64,000 bases of DNA from Leucobacter komagatae. Its GTDB lineage: Bacteria; Actinomycetota; Actinomycetes; Actinomycetales; Microbacteriaceae. Shown in pieces: positions 1 to 7,929 of this stretch. The notes beneath the pieces were generated by a model. It saw nothing but the letters and a program-made list of their open reading frames with translations. It was not told the DNA's origin and did not search any database. The position numbers and the translations under genes are program-made. Numbering within the stretch: position 1 is the first letter of the stretch; every line of letters starts with the position of its first letter. Location of the stretch: contig NZ_VFON01000001.1 of NCBI RefSeq assembly GCF_006716085.1, positions 186,001 through 250,000 of the forward strand. Direction: 5' to 3'.

Positions 1-1
1 T

Positions 2-1417
2 GACCCCGACATCATCCACGTCGCTGAGATCGACCAGACCGTCGAGCTCGAGGGCGTCCGATCGATCATGGGCGCGCCCCTACTCCGCGACGGCGTGCTG
101 CTCGGAGCGCTGCTCGTTGCCGAGCGCTATCAGCGGCGGTACACGGCTGAGGAGGTGTGGCTTGTCGAGTCGATGAGCGCCCTCGCCTGCGTCGCGCTCT
201 CGAACGCGCGGCTGATTGGCGACATGAAGGCCGCGTTGGCTGAGCGCGACCGCTTTCAGGGGCGCTTGGAGGTCGAACGGAGCCGGCTCGCGAACGAACA
301 GGAGTTCGAGCGCGCCCTCGTGGACTGCGCCGTGAGCGACGACCCGTACGGGCGGCTGCTGACGATCTTGCGCGAGCAGCGCGGCGGCGGCATCTGGCTG
401 CTCGACGACATCGGCCGACCGCTCCGCGGGGACGGCCCGCTACCCCTCGGCGAGGCCGCGGTCGAGAAGGCGCTCACCCGCGCCAGGTTGAGCGGGGATG
501 TCGAGGTACTGGCCGACGCGGCGGGCGAGCGGCTCTCGCTGCTCTCGGTTGGGGCAGCCGCGCGCAGTCTTGGCGGGATCCTCGTCTCGGGGGAGGCCAC
601 GGATGACGCGGAGCGGGTGCTGCGCCGTTCCGGGGTGATGCTCAGCGTCATGCGGCTCATGGACGAGAGCAGTCGCGAGGAGAGCGTGAAGGCGCAAAGT
701 GAGCTCGTCCACTCCCTCCTGCTGCCCGAGGCCAGCTTCGAACCGGTCGCGCTGCAGCGCGCCGCGCGATTCGGGCTCGCCCCCGGCGACGAAGTCCACG
801 TGCATGTTGTCGCGGCCGACAACAGCGCGGCGCTCGTCGCCGACGCGCTGCGCGCGCATCTTGGGGGGACGGGGGTCGTCGCGGAGTACGCGGGCCACGC
901 GGTCGTGCTGCGCGCTGACAACGTCGGTGAGCAGCTCGTGCAGGCGCTCGCGCGGAAGCAGATCGCGGCGACTGTCGGCGTCGAGCGCGCGGCCGAGCTC
1001 GTGGGGTCGCTCAGCGACGCGCATCGCGCGGCCGCTGCAACGCTCTCCGCGATGATCGCACTCGAGCTTGTTGGGCAGGCGGCGACGAGTGCTGAACTCG
1101 GCACCGTTGGCATGCTCATGACATCGGCGAGCCCGGCGCAGGTGCGCTCGATCGTGGCAGTAGAGCTCGCGCCCGTGCTCGACTACGATGCCGCGCGAGG
1201 AACTGAGCTCGTCGAGACGCTGTGGGTGTTCTTCGGGAGCGACCGCCACCAGGCGCGCACCGCGCAGCTGCTCCACGTGCACCCGAACACGCTACGCCAG
1301 CGCCTTGAACGGGTGGGGGCGCTGCTCGGCGACGACTGGCAGTCGGCGAGGCGCAGCTCGATGATCTTTCTCGCGCTGCAGCTCCATCGCCTACGCGAGT
1401 CGGTCGACGAGCGCTGA
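2..1417 (+). CDS. PucR/CdaR-type transcriptional regulator with GAF domain (5' end outside window)
   Basis: The frame is open from base 2 with no start, so the N-terminus lies left of the window; an ATG at 68 falls in the middle of a GAF-domain strand and is not a credible start. The visible part begins with the end of a GAF sensor domain (GAPLLRDGVLLGALLVAER followed by the helix carrying SNARL). A middle region of about 250 residues follows. The C-terminus is a PucR-type helix-turn-helix (residues RTAQLLHVHPNTLRQRLERV) with a LALQLHRL helix after it. Proteins of this type sense small molecules and control catabolic operons; the ligand cannot be read here. Its last 27 bases overlap the convergent glpD gene. 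The family is clear, the target unknown. Confidence 0.85.
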   Translation, partial: DPDIIHVAEIDQTVELEGVRSIMGAPLLRDGVLLGALLVAERYQRRYTAEEVWLVESMSALACVALSNARLIGDMKAALAERDRFQGRLEVERSRLANEQEFERALVDCAVSDDPYGRLLTILREQRGGGIWLLDDIGRPLRGDGPLPLGEAAVEKALTRARLSGDVEVLADAAGERLSLLSVGAAARSLGGILVSGEATDDAERVLRRSGVMLSVMRLMDESSREESVKAQSELVHSLLLPEASFEPVALQRAARFGLAPGDEVHVHVVAADNSAALVADALRAHLGGTGVVAEYAGHAVVLRADNVGEQLVQALARKQIAATVGVERAAELVGSLSDAHRAAAATLSAMIALELVGQAATSAELGTVGMLMTSASPAQVRSIVAVELAPVLDYDAARGTELVETLWVFFGSDRHQARTAQLLHVHPNTLRQRLERVGALLGDDWQSARRSSMIFLALQLHRLRESVDER

Positions 1418-3064
1418 CGCCGCCGCCTCGGTGGCGCGCGCGAGCTCGGGGTCGAGAGCGAGCCTGGTGCGACGCTCGAGGAGGTCTGCGGCGGTGTCCG
1501 CGCCCTCCGCGAGAATTCCGAAGGCCAGCTCGGCGAGCGTGACCCCTGCGCCGGGCGCGACCTCCTCTGCGAGCTCCGGGTCTGCCGCCGCGAGATCTGC
1601 CACGCGCTCGGCCTCCCAGCCGTAGACACGGGCGAGCCTGCGGGCGACCTCGCGGTCAGGGTCGGCGCCCGGCCAGCGTGCGGCGGCGACCCGAGCCGAC
1701 GCGGTCCCTGCCGCACCCGGTGAAGGGCGCTCGCGGGCCGACACCGCGGCCCGGGCCCCCGGCTCGGTTCCCGGTGAGCCCAAGAGCGGCACACGCTTGG
1801 TGACTGCCGGCCGGTGCCGCGGATCCTCCCCGAACCTCCGCACGGCGGCGTCGACCGCGTCTTCGGCCATGCGGCGGTACACGGTGAGCTTGCCGCCCGT
1901 CACCGTGATCGGGGCGCCGGGGGTATCGAGCACCAGGTGCTGGCGCGATACCGCGGCCGATGGCCGCTCGGCGCCGTGCCCGCGCGGGACGGCCCGGATG
2001 AGGGGTCTGAGCCCCGAGAACGCGCCGAGCACGTCGGCGCGGGTGAGCGGCACGGCGAGCGACTCGCTCGCGGTGCGCAGCAGGAAGTCGATGTCGCCCT
2101 CGGGCACGCCCGGCTCGTAGCCGTCGGCGCCTGGCGCAGGCTCGTCAGTGAGCCCGAGGTAGCAGAGCCCGTTCTCCTGTGGCAGCACGAACACGTACCT
2201 GCCGAAGTGACCGGGCACGGGGGCCGTGACGACGGCGCGCGGGTCACCAAACACCGACGCGCGAAACACGAGGTGCGTCCCCCTGCTCGGGGCGAGGTCG
2301 ACGCCCGGAGCGAGATCGCCCGCCCACACCCCGGTCGCGTTGACGACCGCGCGTGCGCGGAGCCGCGTGCCATCCGCAAGCCAGGCCTCGCGATCGGTTG
2401 CGCGCACCACCCGCTGCCCAGTGACGACGCGGGCGCCGTGGCGCGCTGCGGTGCGCGCGAGCGCAACGACGAGGCGGGCGTCGTCCTCCACGGTGCCGTC
2501 CCAGTACACCAGGCCGCCCCGAAGCCCGCGCTCGCGAAGCGTTGGCGCAAGGAGTCGCGCCTCGCGCGCGCTCACCCGCTTCGGCCGCGGGAGCACCCGC
2601 GCGGGCATGCCGCTCAGGGAACGCAGGCCGTCGGCGATGCGCACCCCGGTTTCCGTGAGCGCGTCGCCGAGCCAGCCGTCGAGCGGGCCGCGCGGGGCCG
2701 ACTGCTCGGGGCCGTGCGCGAACCTCGGCACGAGGAACGCGCGAGGGCGAACGAGGTGCGGCGCGATCCTGCGCATGAGCGCCTCGCGCTCGACGGCGGA
2801 CTCCCACGCGAGCCCAACGTCGCCCTGTGCGAGGTAGCGCAGGCCCCCGTGCACGAGCTTGGAACTGAACCCGCTCGTGCCGCTCGCCAGGTCGCGCGCC
2901 TCAACGAGCGCGACCGAGAGCCCCCGCGTTGCGGCGTCGAGGGCGACGCCCGCGCCGGTGACCCCGCCGCCGATAACGAGCACGTCAACCTCGTGCTCGG
3001 TGATGTGCGCGAGCGCGCTGGCGCGACGTGCCCGGTTCAGGTCTCCTGGGAGTGCGTCGAACAT
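1391..3064 (-). CDS. glpD: FAD-dependent glycerol-3-phosphate dehydrogenase
   Basis: Oxidises sn-glycerol-3-phosphate to dihydroxyacetone phosphate at the membrane, passing electrons to the quinone pool. The 557-residue product has the FAD-binding Rossmann motif VIGGGVTGAGVALDAATRG near residue 30 and the diagnostic GTSGFSSKLVHGGLRYL block soon after. A DAO domain and a C-terminal all-helical domain of about 130 residues complete the usual GlpD layout. ATG start at 3064. It lies 38 bases downstream of a TetR gene on the same strand, so the two may be co-transcribed. The 3' end overlaps the PucR-type gene tail to tail. The neighbouring alkyl-DHAP-synthase-like gene uses a closely related substrate class, which hints at glycerophosphate or ether-lipid metabolism rather than only glycerol catabolism. 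Confidence 0.93.
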   Translation of the reverse strand: MFDALPGDLNRARRASALAHITEHEVDVLVIGGGVTGAGVALDAATRGLSVALVEARDLASGTSGFSSKLVHGGLRYLAQGDVGLAWESAVEREALMRRIAPHLVRPRAFLVPRFAHGPEQSAPRGPLDGWLGDALTETGVRIADGLRSLSGMPARVLPRPKRVSAREARLLAPTLRERGLRGGLVYWDGTVEDDARLVVALARTAARHGARVVTGQRVVRATDREAWLADGTRLRARAVVNATGVWAGDLAPGVDLAPSRGTHLVFRASVFGDPRAVVTAPVPGHFGRYVFVLPQENGLCYLGLTDEPAPGADGYEPGVPEGDIDFLLRTASESLAVPLTRADVLGAFSGLRPLIRAVPRGHGAERPSAAVSRQHLVLDTPGAPITVTGGKLTVYRRMAEDAVDAAVRRFGEDPRHRPAVTKRVPLLGSPGTEPGARAAVSARERPSPGAAGTASARVAAARWPGADPDREVARRLARVYGWEAERVADLAAADPELAEEVAPGAGVTLAELAFGILAEGADTAADLLERRTRLALDPELARATEAAASALVDRLA

Positions 3065-3102
3065 GTCGCCCCGTTTCTGGCCGGGCGCACCCGACCGGTT
3101 GT

Positions 3103-3747
3103 TTACGCGATCGTGGCAGGTGAGGTTGGCGGGTCCACGGGCTCTGGGAGGCCCGCGCCGAGCGCGGCGAGCGCGAGGCCCGTGAGCTCGCTCGTGCTGC
3201 GCGCGAAGGCCTCGCCCGAGAGGAGCGGGGCGCCGAGGGCGACACCGCGCACGAGCAGCAGCAGGGTGAGGCTCGACGGCGCGGGCTCCGAGATCGAGCA
3301 GTCGGCGAGGCCCTCCCGCCGCAGCTCCTCGATCGCGTCGAGCACGAGCTCCTGGCTGCGGCCCAGCCTGCCGCTGAGGTACGGCTCGATGAGATCCGGC
3401 TGCTGCGCAAGCACGGAGGCGATGAGCTCGGAATCGACGAACGAGCGCGCGGCCGCCCCCAGGAACGTCGCGAGCCGGGTCGCCCCGGTGCTGACGTCGA
3501 GCGGCGGGAGGGCGGCCCGCAGGGTCGCTACGGCGCGCCCAAACTCGCGGGTGAGCGCGAGCAGGATCGCGTTGTCCATGCTGCCCATCGCGCGGTACAG
3601 CGTCATGCGCGAGATCCCGGCCGCGTCGGCGACGTCCTGAGCGGTGAGCTTGCGGGGCCCGTAGCGGCGAAGCCCTGCGGAAACGGCGTCGAGGATCGCC
3701 TCGTCACGCGCGATGACCGAAGAACTCCTGTGACTATGTGCGCTCAT
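3103..3747 (-). CDS. TetR family transcriptional regulator
   Basis: A 214-residue protein with a typical TetR N-terminal DNA-binding domain: residues about 15-60 include LTAQDVADAAGISRMTLYRA, the helix-turn-helix. The C-terminal ligand domain is not assignable. The ATG at 3747 is only 17 bases from the divergent ATG of the flavoenzyme gene at 3765, so both genes share one tiny control region and probably have leaderless or nearly leaderless transcripts. Binding there would repress both. glpD follows 38 bases downstream on the same strand. Family sure, target inferred from position. Confidence 0.88.
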   Translation of the reverse strand: MSAHSHRSSSVIARDEAILDAVSAGLRRYGPRKLTAQDVADAAGISRMTLYRAMGSMDNAILLALTREFGRAVATLRAALPPLDVSTGATRLATFLGAAARSFVDSELIASVLAQQPDLIEPYLSGRLGRSQELVLDAIEELRREGLADCSISEPAPSSLTLLLLVRGVALGAPLLSGEAFARSTSELTGLALAALGAGLPEPVDPPTSPATIA

Positions 3748-3756
3748 GTGTCACAC
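3748..3756. promoter_or_regulatory. Candidate TetR operator between divergent starts
   Basis: GTGTCACAC is a short odd-centred inverted repeat filling half of the 17-base gap between the two divergent start codons. It is the only dyad in the gap. It is short, so the assignment to the adjacent TetR protein is tentative. Confidence 0.35.
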
Positions 3757-3764
3757 TGTAACGT

Positions 3765-5450
3765 ATGGCTGCTGATATTACCGAGAGCGTTCCCGTATCG
3801 CCGTGGTGGGGCTGGGCGCCCCCAACCCCCGGCGGGGCGCTGAGCGACGGCACCCTCGCCGTCCTCGCCGAGCGCCTCGGGGTCGACGCCGCAGCCGCCC
3901 GCCGCCCCGGGGTGCTCGACACCCCGCCCGCCGAACCGCCGGGAGAGAGCGACCTCACCCCGCCAGCGCTCTCGGGTGAGGCGCTTGCCGCGCTCGCCGC
4001 AGCGGTTCCAGCCGGTGCCGTCGCGCAGGACCCCGCGACTCGCGTCGCTCACGCCGCTGGCAAGCACACGCCTGACCTCCTCTGGCAGCGAGCCGGAACG
4101 CCGCTCGCGCTGCCCGACGCCGTCGTGCGCCCGGGCACTCGCGCCGAGATTCCGGCCGTGCTCGCCGCGTGCGTCGCGCACGGCGTCGCCGTCGTGCCGT
4201 TCGGCGGCGGGTCAAGTGTCGTCGGGGGAGTGACGCCGCTCGCGGGCGACCACCACGCGGTCATCGCACTCGACCTCACCGGGCTGAGCGCGCTCCTCGA
4301 CCTCAACGAGCGCGACCGCACCGCGACGTTTGAGGCGGGAGTGCGCGGGCCCGAGCTCGAGCGCGCGCTCGCCGAGCGGGGCTACACGCTCGGGCACATC
4401 CCGCAATCGCACCAGCAGGCCACCCTCGGCGGGTACGCCGCGACGCGTTCGGCGGGGCAGGCCTCGACCGGCTACGGCGCGATCGCAGAGCTCATCACCG
4501 CGATCCGGCTCGAAACGCCCACCGGCCCGCTCGCCCTCGGCGGGCACGCTCCCGCCTCGGCGGCCGGCCCCGACCTGCGCCACGTCGTGATCGGCAGCGA
4601 GGGCACGCTCGGCGTGATCACCGAGATGACCGTCGCGATTACGCGGAAGCCCACCGCGAAAGCCTATGGAGCGTGGGCGTTCCCCTCGTTTGAGGCGGGC
4701 GCCGAGGCGATCCGTGCGCTCGCGCAAGACGGCGCGGCCGGCGACGCCCCCGACGTCTGCCGCCTGAGCGATGAGGAAGAGACCGAGCTCACGCTCGCGC
4801 AGAGCGGCGGCCGCCCGGTCGAGCTGCTCAGGCGCTGGCTGCGCTCGCGCGGCATCGAAACCCCCGCGCTGCTTCTCGGCGTGTGGGAAGGGTCGGGCTC
4901 GGAGCCCAAGGACAGGTTCAAGCGGGCGCGGCGCATCCTCCGCGCGCACGGCGCCGTCTCCGCGACGAGCGCGCCGGCCGCAGCGTGGGATCGTGGCCGG
5001 TTCAGCTCGCCCCGCCTCCGCGATGAGCTGCTCACGATCGGCGTGCTCGTCGACACGCTTGAGACCGCCGCGACGTGGACGAACCTCGCGGCAACCCACG
5101 AGGCGGTCGCGACGGCGATCCGCGGGGCGCTCGCGTCTGGGCCGGGCGGCGACGCCCCGAGCGCCGTGCAGGGGCACGTGTCGCACCTGTACCGCACCGG
5201 AGCGTCGCTCTATTACACGTTCATCGCGAGGGCCGAGGCCGACCCGATCGCGCAGTACGAGCGCGTGAAGCGGGCCGCGAACGAGGCGATCGTCGCCTCG
5301 GGCGCGACCATCACCCACCACCACGCCGTCGGAACCGAGCACGCCGCGCAGTTGCCCGCCGAGATCGGGGAACAGGGCGTGCGCATCCTCCGCGCCGTGA
5401 AGCGCGAGCTCGACCCGACGGGCATCATGAACCCCGGAAAGCTGATCTGA
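3765..5450 (+). CDS. FAD-binding oxidase, alkyldihydroxyacetonephosphate synthase-like
   Basis: A 561-residue flavoenzyme of the VAO/PCMH family. The FAD-binding loop VPFGGGSSVVGG lies near residues 148-159, a second FAD motif (HVVIGSEGTLGVIT) near 280, the His-rich active-site motif HHHAVGTEH near 514-522, and the family's C-terminal LDPTGIMNPGKL at the very end. This pattern matches alkyl-DHAP synthases, which exchange the acyl chain of acyl-DHAP for an alkyl ether, and related bacterial oxidases of unknown substrate. The SDR gene starts 29 bases downstream and is likely co-transcribed. The nearby glpD makes DHAP. A role in ether lipid or glycerophosphate metabolism is inference; a D-lactate/glycolate-type oxidase is the main alternative. 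Confidence 0.8.
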   Translation: MAADITESVPVSPWWGWAPPTPGGALSDGTLAVLAERLGVDAAAARRPGVLDTPPAEPPGESDLTPPALSGEALAALAAAVPAGAVAQDPATRVAHAAGKHTPDLLWQRAGTPLALPDAVVRPGTRAEIPAVLAACVAHGVAVVPFGGGSSVVGGVTPLAGDHHAVIALDLTGLSALLDLNERDRTATFEAGVRGPELERALAERGYTLGHIPQSHQQATLGGYAATRSAGQASTGYGAIAELITAIRLETPTGPLALGGHAPASAAGPDLRHVVIGSEGTLGVITEMTVAITRKPTAKAYGAWAFPSFEAGAEAIRALAQDGAAGDAPDVCRLSDEEETELTLAQSGGRPVELLRRWLRSRGIETPALLLGVWEGSGSEPKDRFKRARRILRAHGAVSATSAPAAAWDRGRFSSPRLRDELLTIGVLVDTLETAATWTNLAATHEAVATAIRGALASGPGGDAPSAVQGHVSHLYRTGASLYYTFIARAEADPIAQYERVKRAANEAIVASGATITHHHAVGTEHAAQLPAEIGEQGVRILRAVKRELDPTGIMNPGKLI

Positions 5451-5479
5451 CTCGCCGAGGCGAGAGAGAGCGAGACACC

Positions 5480-6343
5480 ATGGCAAACGCAACGACGCGA
5501 CCGCGAGTTATCCCGGGAGCGACAGTGCTCATCACGGGCGCCGCCCGCGGCATGGGGGAGCTGTACGCGCGCCGCGCCGCGCGCGAGGGCGCCGCGAAGA
5601 TCGCGCTGTGGGACCTCGACGCTGAACGGGCCGAGGCGCTCGCGACGGAGCTCGCGAGCGCGCGCGGTCGCTCGGCGGCGCCCGAGGTGCGCGTCTACGT
5701 CGTGGACGTGTCGGATCGCGAGGCCGTGGCCGAAGCCGCCGCCCTCGTGCGTGACGAGCTCGGCGACCCCGACGTCGTCGTCAACAACGCTGGCATCGTG
5801 CGCGGCGCACTGTTCTGGGAACACGACGCCGAGCGCGACATCGAGCTCACGATGCGCGTCAACGCGCTCGCGCCGATGTGGATCGCGCGCGAGTTTCTCC
5901 CCGCGATGATCGCGGATCGGACGCGGCCGAAGCGCATCTTGAACATCGCCTCGGCCGCGGGCACGCTCGCGAACCCCCGCATGAGCGTCTACGCCTCGTC
6001 GAAGTGGGCGATGATCGGCTGGAGCGAGTCGCTCAGGCTCGAGCTCACGCGAACCGACAACGCGCACGTCGCTGTCACGACGTTCTGCCCGAGCTACATC
6101 TCGACCGGCATGTTTGCCGGTGCGCGGGGGCCGCTGCTCACTCCCATCATGCGCCCGCAGCAGGCCGTGCAGGCGGCGTGGACCGGGATGCTCAAGGGCA
6201 CCCCGATGGTGCTGCGGCCCTGGACGGTGAAGCTCGCGATGGCGATGCGCGGCATCCTGCCGACCAGGGTCTGGGACGTGCTCGGCGACCGCGTGTTCAA
6301 GGTCTACTCGTCGATGGATCGCTTCACCGGCCGCACTGACTAG
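5480..6343 (+). CDS. Short-chain dehydrogenase/reductase (SDR)
   Basis: A 287-residue classical SDR. Start chosen at ATG 5480 because the purine-rich GAGAGAGAGCGAG lies just upstream and the Rossmann fold begins right after; the frame stays open further upstream but only across the flavoenzyme gene. Visible motifs: TGAARGMG (residues 19-26, NAD(P) binding), NNAG (102-105), Ser158 in NIASAAG, and Tyr171-x3-Lys175 (YASSK), the complete catalytic set. Near the C-terminus PWTVKLAMAMRGILP may be membrane-associated. Probably the second gene of the flavoenzyme operon. A plausible role is reduction of a keto intermediate such as alkyl-DHAP, but the substrate is not determinable. Confidence 0.88.
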   Translation: MANATTRPRVIPGATVLITGAARGMGELYARRAAREGAAKIALWDLDAERAEALATELASARGRSAAPEVRVYVVDVSDREAVAEAAALVRDELGDPDVVVNNAGIVRGALFWEHDAERDIELTMRVNALAPMWIAREFLPAMIADRTRPKRILNIASAAGTLANPRMSVYASSKWAMIGWSESLRLELTRTDNAHVAVTTFCPSYISTGMFAGARGPLLTPIMRPQQAVQAAWTGMLKGTPMVLRPWTVKLAMAMRGILPTRVWDVLGDRVFKVYSSMDRFTGRTD

Positions 6344-6359
6344 CGCGCCGGCGCGCTAG
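6340..6359. terminator. 20-bp perfect palindrome holding both stop codons of a convergent pair
   Basis: CTAGCGCGCCGGCGCGCTAG is a perfect palindrome. The TAG stop of the SDR gene and the TAG stop of the convergent hydrolase gene form its two ends. It would fold as a very GC-rich hairpin in either transcript. There is no clear U-tract, so termination is inferred from position and symmetry. Confidence 0.6.
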
Positions 6360-7219
6360 CGCAATGCGGCGACGACCGCGTCCGGCCGTGACACCGCGAA
6401 GTAGTGTCCGAGGTCGGGAAACTCGGTGAGCGTCGCGTCGGTGAGCTTGGCCGCAGCCCAGCGGGCGACGTCAATCGGCACGTTCCCATCGACCGTGCCG
6501 TGCAGCAGTGTCACGGGCTGCCGTACGTCGGCGAGCGGGAAGCGTGTTCGGGTGAGCCGCAGATCTTCGACTGCGGGGCGCGCGCCCTGCGCCGCGCTCG
6601 CTTCTCTGTCGTGCGAGAGAACCGCCTGCACGTCGGCATCGGCCATCACTGCCCTGTCCGCGGCGGGCCAGGCGTCGACGTTTGCCGCGCGGGTGGTGCG
6701 GAACGGCCCGCGCCCGTCGAGCATTGCCGTAGCGAGTCCCGGCGCAATCCGCGCGATTGCGTAGAGGATTGCCACGATCCGAATTCGACCGCGTGTCGCC
6801 TGCCGCGGCGCCCCGGGGACGGCGCCGCACGCGAGCACGACGCGAGAAATCCGCGCGGGCGCGCTGCGAGCGAGTTCGAGCGCGTAGCCCGCGCCCCCGG
6901 AAAACCCGAGTGCGACCGCTGTCGTGATGCCGAGTTCGTCGAGAACGGCGAGCGCATCATCGGTACAGTCGCCGCCGAAGCCACCCGACGTGAGCGCAGG
7001 GGAAGTTGAGCCGACTCCGGGCCTGTCGAGCGCGATGAGGCGGAGCCCTGCGGCGAACAGTGATGCGTGTAGCGGGAGCAGCTGAAACCGTGAGCCGGGG
7101 GAACCGTGCGCGGCGATAACGGGGGAGCCCGCGGGGTCGCCAAACTCGGTGAACGCCACGGTACGGGTTCCACGGGTGAGGGTGCGTGTGGGTGGGGCCC
7201 ACGTACTATCTGTCTGCAT
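6356..7219 (-). CDS. Alpha/beta hydrolase
   Basis: A 287-residue alpha/beta-fold hydrolase. The start is placed at ATG 7219: the frame extends further upstream but only over the end of the TetR gene, and the first beta strand follows this Met. The oxyanion-hole segment is AAHGSPGSRF (His38-Gly39). The nucleophile elbow is GFSGG with Ser107. An acid lies in GTVDGNVP, and the catalytic His272 is in PDLGHYF. The start overlaps the end of the upstream TetR gene by 14 bases, so the two form an operon. Substrate unknown; with an amidase and an MFS transporter next door it probably belongs to the same ester/amide-degrading or detoxifying module. Confidence 0.87.
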   Translation of the reverse strand: MQTDSTWAPPTRTLTRGTRTVAFTEFGDPAGSPVIAAHGSPGSRFQLLPLHASLFAAGLRLIALDRPGVGSTSPALTSGGFGGDCTDDALAVLDELGITTAVALGFSGGAGYALELARSAPARISRVVLACGAVPGAPRQATRGRIRIVAILYAIARIAPGLATAMLDGRGPFRTTRAANVDAWPAADRAVMADADVQAVLSHDREASAAQGARPAVEDLRLTRTRFPLADVRQPVTLLHGTVDGNVPIDVARWAAAKLTDATLTEFPDLGHYFAVSRPDAVVAALR

Positions 7220-7892
7220 GCGTGCCTCCGTTGGCGCTGCGCGGTGTGCTGGTGTGGGGCGCCTGAGAGCGGCCCGAGCCGGCAAGGCCGGCGAGGATGA
7301 AGCCGAGGCCGGTGGCGAATCGGCGTTCGCTGTCGTGGTGCTCGGCAAACACCGAGACCTCGCGGTGCCGAGGGTCAACCATGAGGAGTTCAAGCTCGCC
7401 CCTGCCGAGCCTGATCGCGACGTGGCCCGTCACAAAGTCGTGCACCGCCGCGTAGCCGTACGCCGCCTCCTCCGCGGAGAGCCCGCCCTGACGGAGTGCG
7501 GCGACCACACGATGAGCGACGTCGTTGGCCCCGGGCGTATCGAGGGCGGCTTTGCGGTGAGCTTCGAGCACAAGGGGGTGCCGCATGAGCAGGTCGCGGA
7601 GGCCGAAGGCGAACGTCTCAACGGTTGCGATCCAGTCGTGTTCTGGCCACGCTGTCGCCGAAACCGCCTCTTCGACGAGCTCGGCGATGAGGGCGTGCCT
7701 GAGTGCGTCGATGCCGCCGGTTGCGCGGTGGATCGACATTGCTGACACGTTGAGCGCTTCGCCGAGTGTGCGGAATGACACGGCTTCGAGGCCGGCGTCG
7801 TCGGCGATGCGGGCAGCTGTGGCGTGAATTTCGGCGATGGAGACTGCTGGCGGGCGACCCGGTCTTGCGCCGGAGGAGGAATGGGCTACCAT
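7206..7892 (-). CDS. TetR family transcriptional regulator
   Basis: A 228-residue TetR protein; the helix-turn-helix lies near residues 42-62 (VSFRTLGEALNVSAMSIHRA). The C-terminal half resembles the TetR C-terminal ligand domain. ATG start at 7892. It is divergent from the amidase gene with 37 bases between starts, and that gap holds a perfect 14-bp palindrome, its likely operator. It probably represses itself, the overlapping hydrolase gene and the amidase-MFS operon. The last 20 residues are Ser/Thr/Gly-rich and look dispensable. Confidence 0.88.
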   Translation of the reverse strand: MVAHSSSGARPGRPPAVSIAEIHATAARIADDAGLEAVSFRTLGEALNVSAMSIHRATGGIDALRHALIAELVEEAVSATAWPEHDWIATVETFAFGLRDLLMRHPLVLEAHRKAALDTPGANDVAHRVVAALRQGGLSAEEAAYGYAAVHDFVTGHVAIRLGRGELELLMVDPRHREVSVFAEHHDSERRFATGLGFILAGLAGSGRSQAPHTSTPRSANGGTHADR

Positions 7893-7905
7893 GATCCCAC
7901 AATAC

Positions 7906-7919
7906 CGTTACGCGTAACG
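7906..7919. promoter_or_regulatory. Perfect palindromic operator of the amidase-module TetR
   Basis: CGTTACGCGTAACG is a perfect 14-bp palindrome midway between the divergent ATGs at 7892 and 7930, the usual size and place for a TetR dimer site. The AAAGGA ribosome binding site of the amidase gene begins two bases after it, so a bound repressor would also sit on the start of that transcript. Confidence 0.75.
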
Positions 7920-7929
7920 AAAAGGAATC

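Noticed and set aside
1814..3640. Long open frame on the plus strand opposite glpD and tetR
   Set aside because: It is antisense to two clear genes, Arg/His/Glu-rich and low in hydrophobic core residues: a GC-rich shadow frame.
4212..5492. Long minus-strand open frame opposite the flavoenzyme
   Set aside because: Arg/Gly-rich composition with no motif; mirrors codon bias of the real gene.
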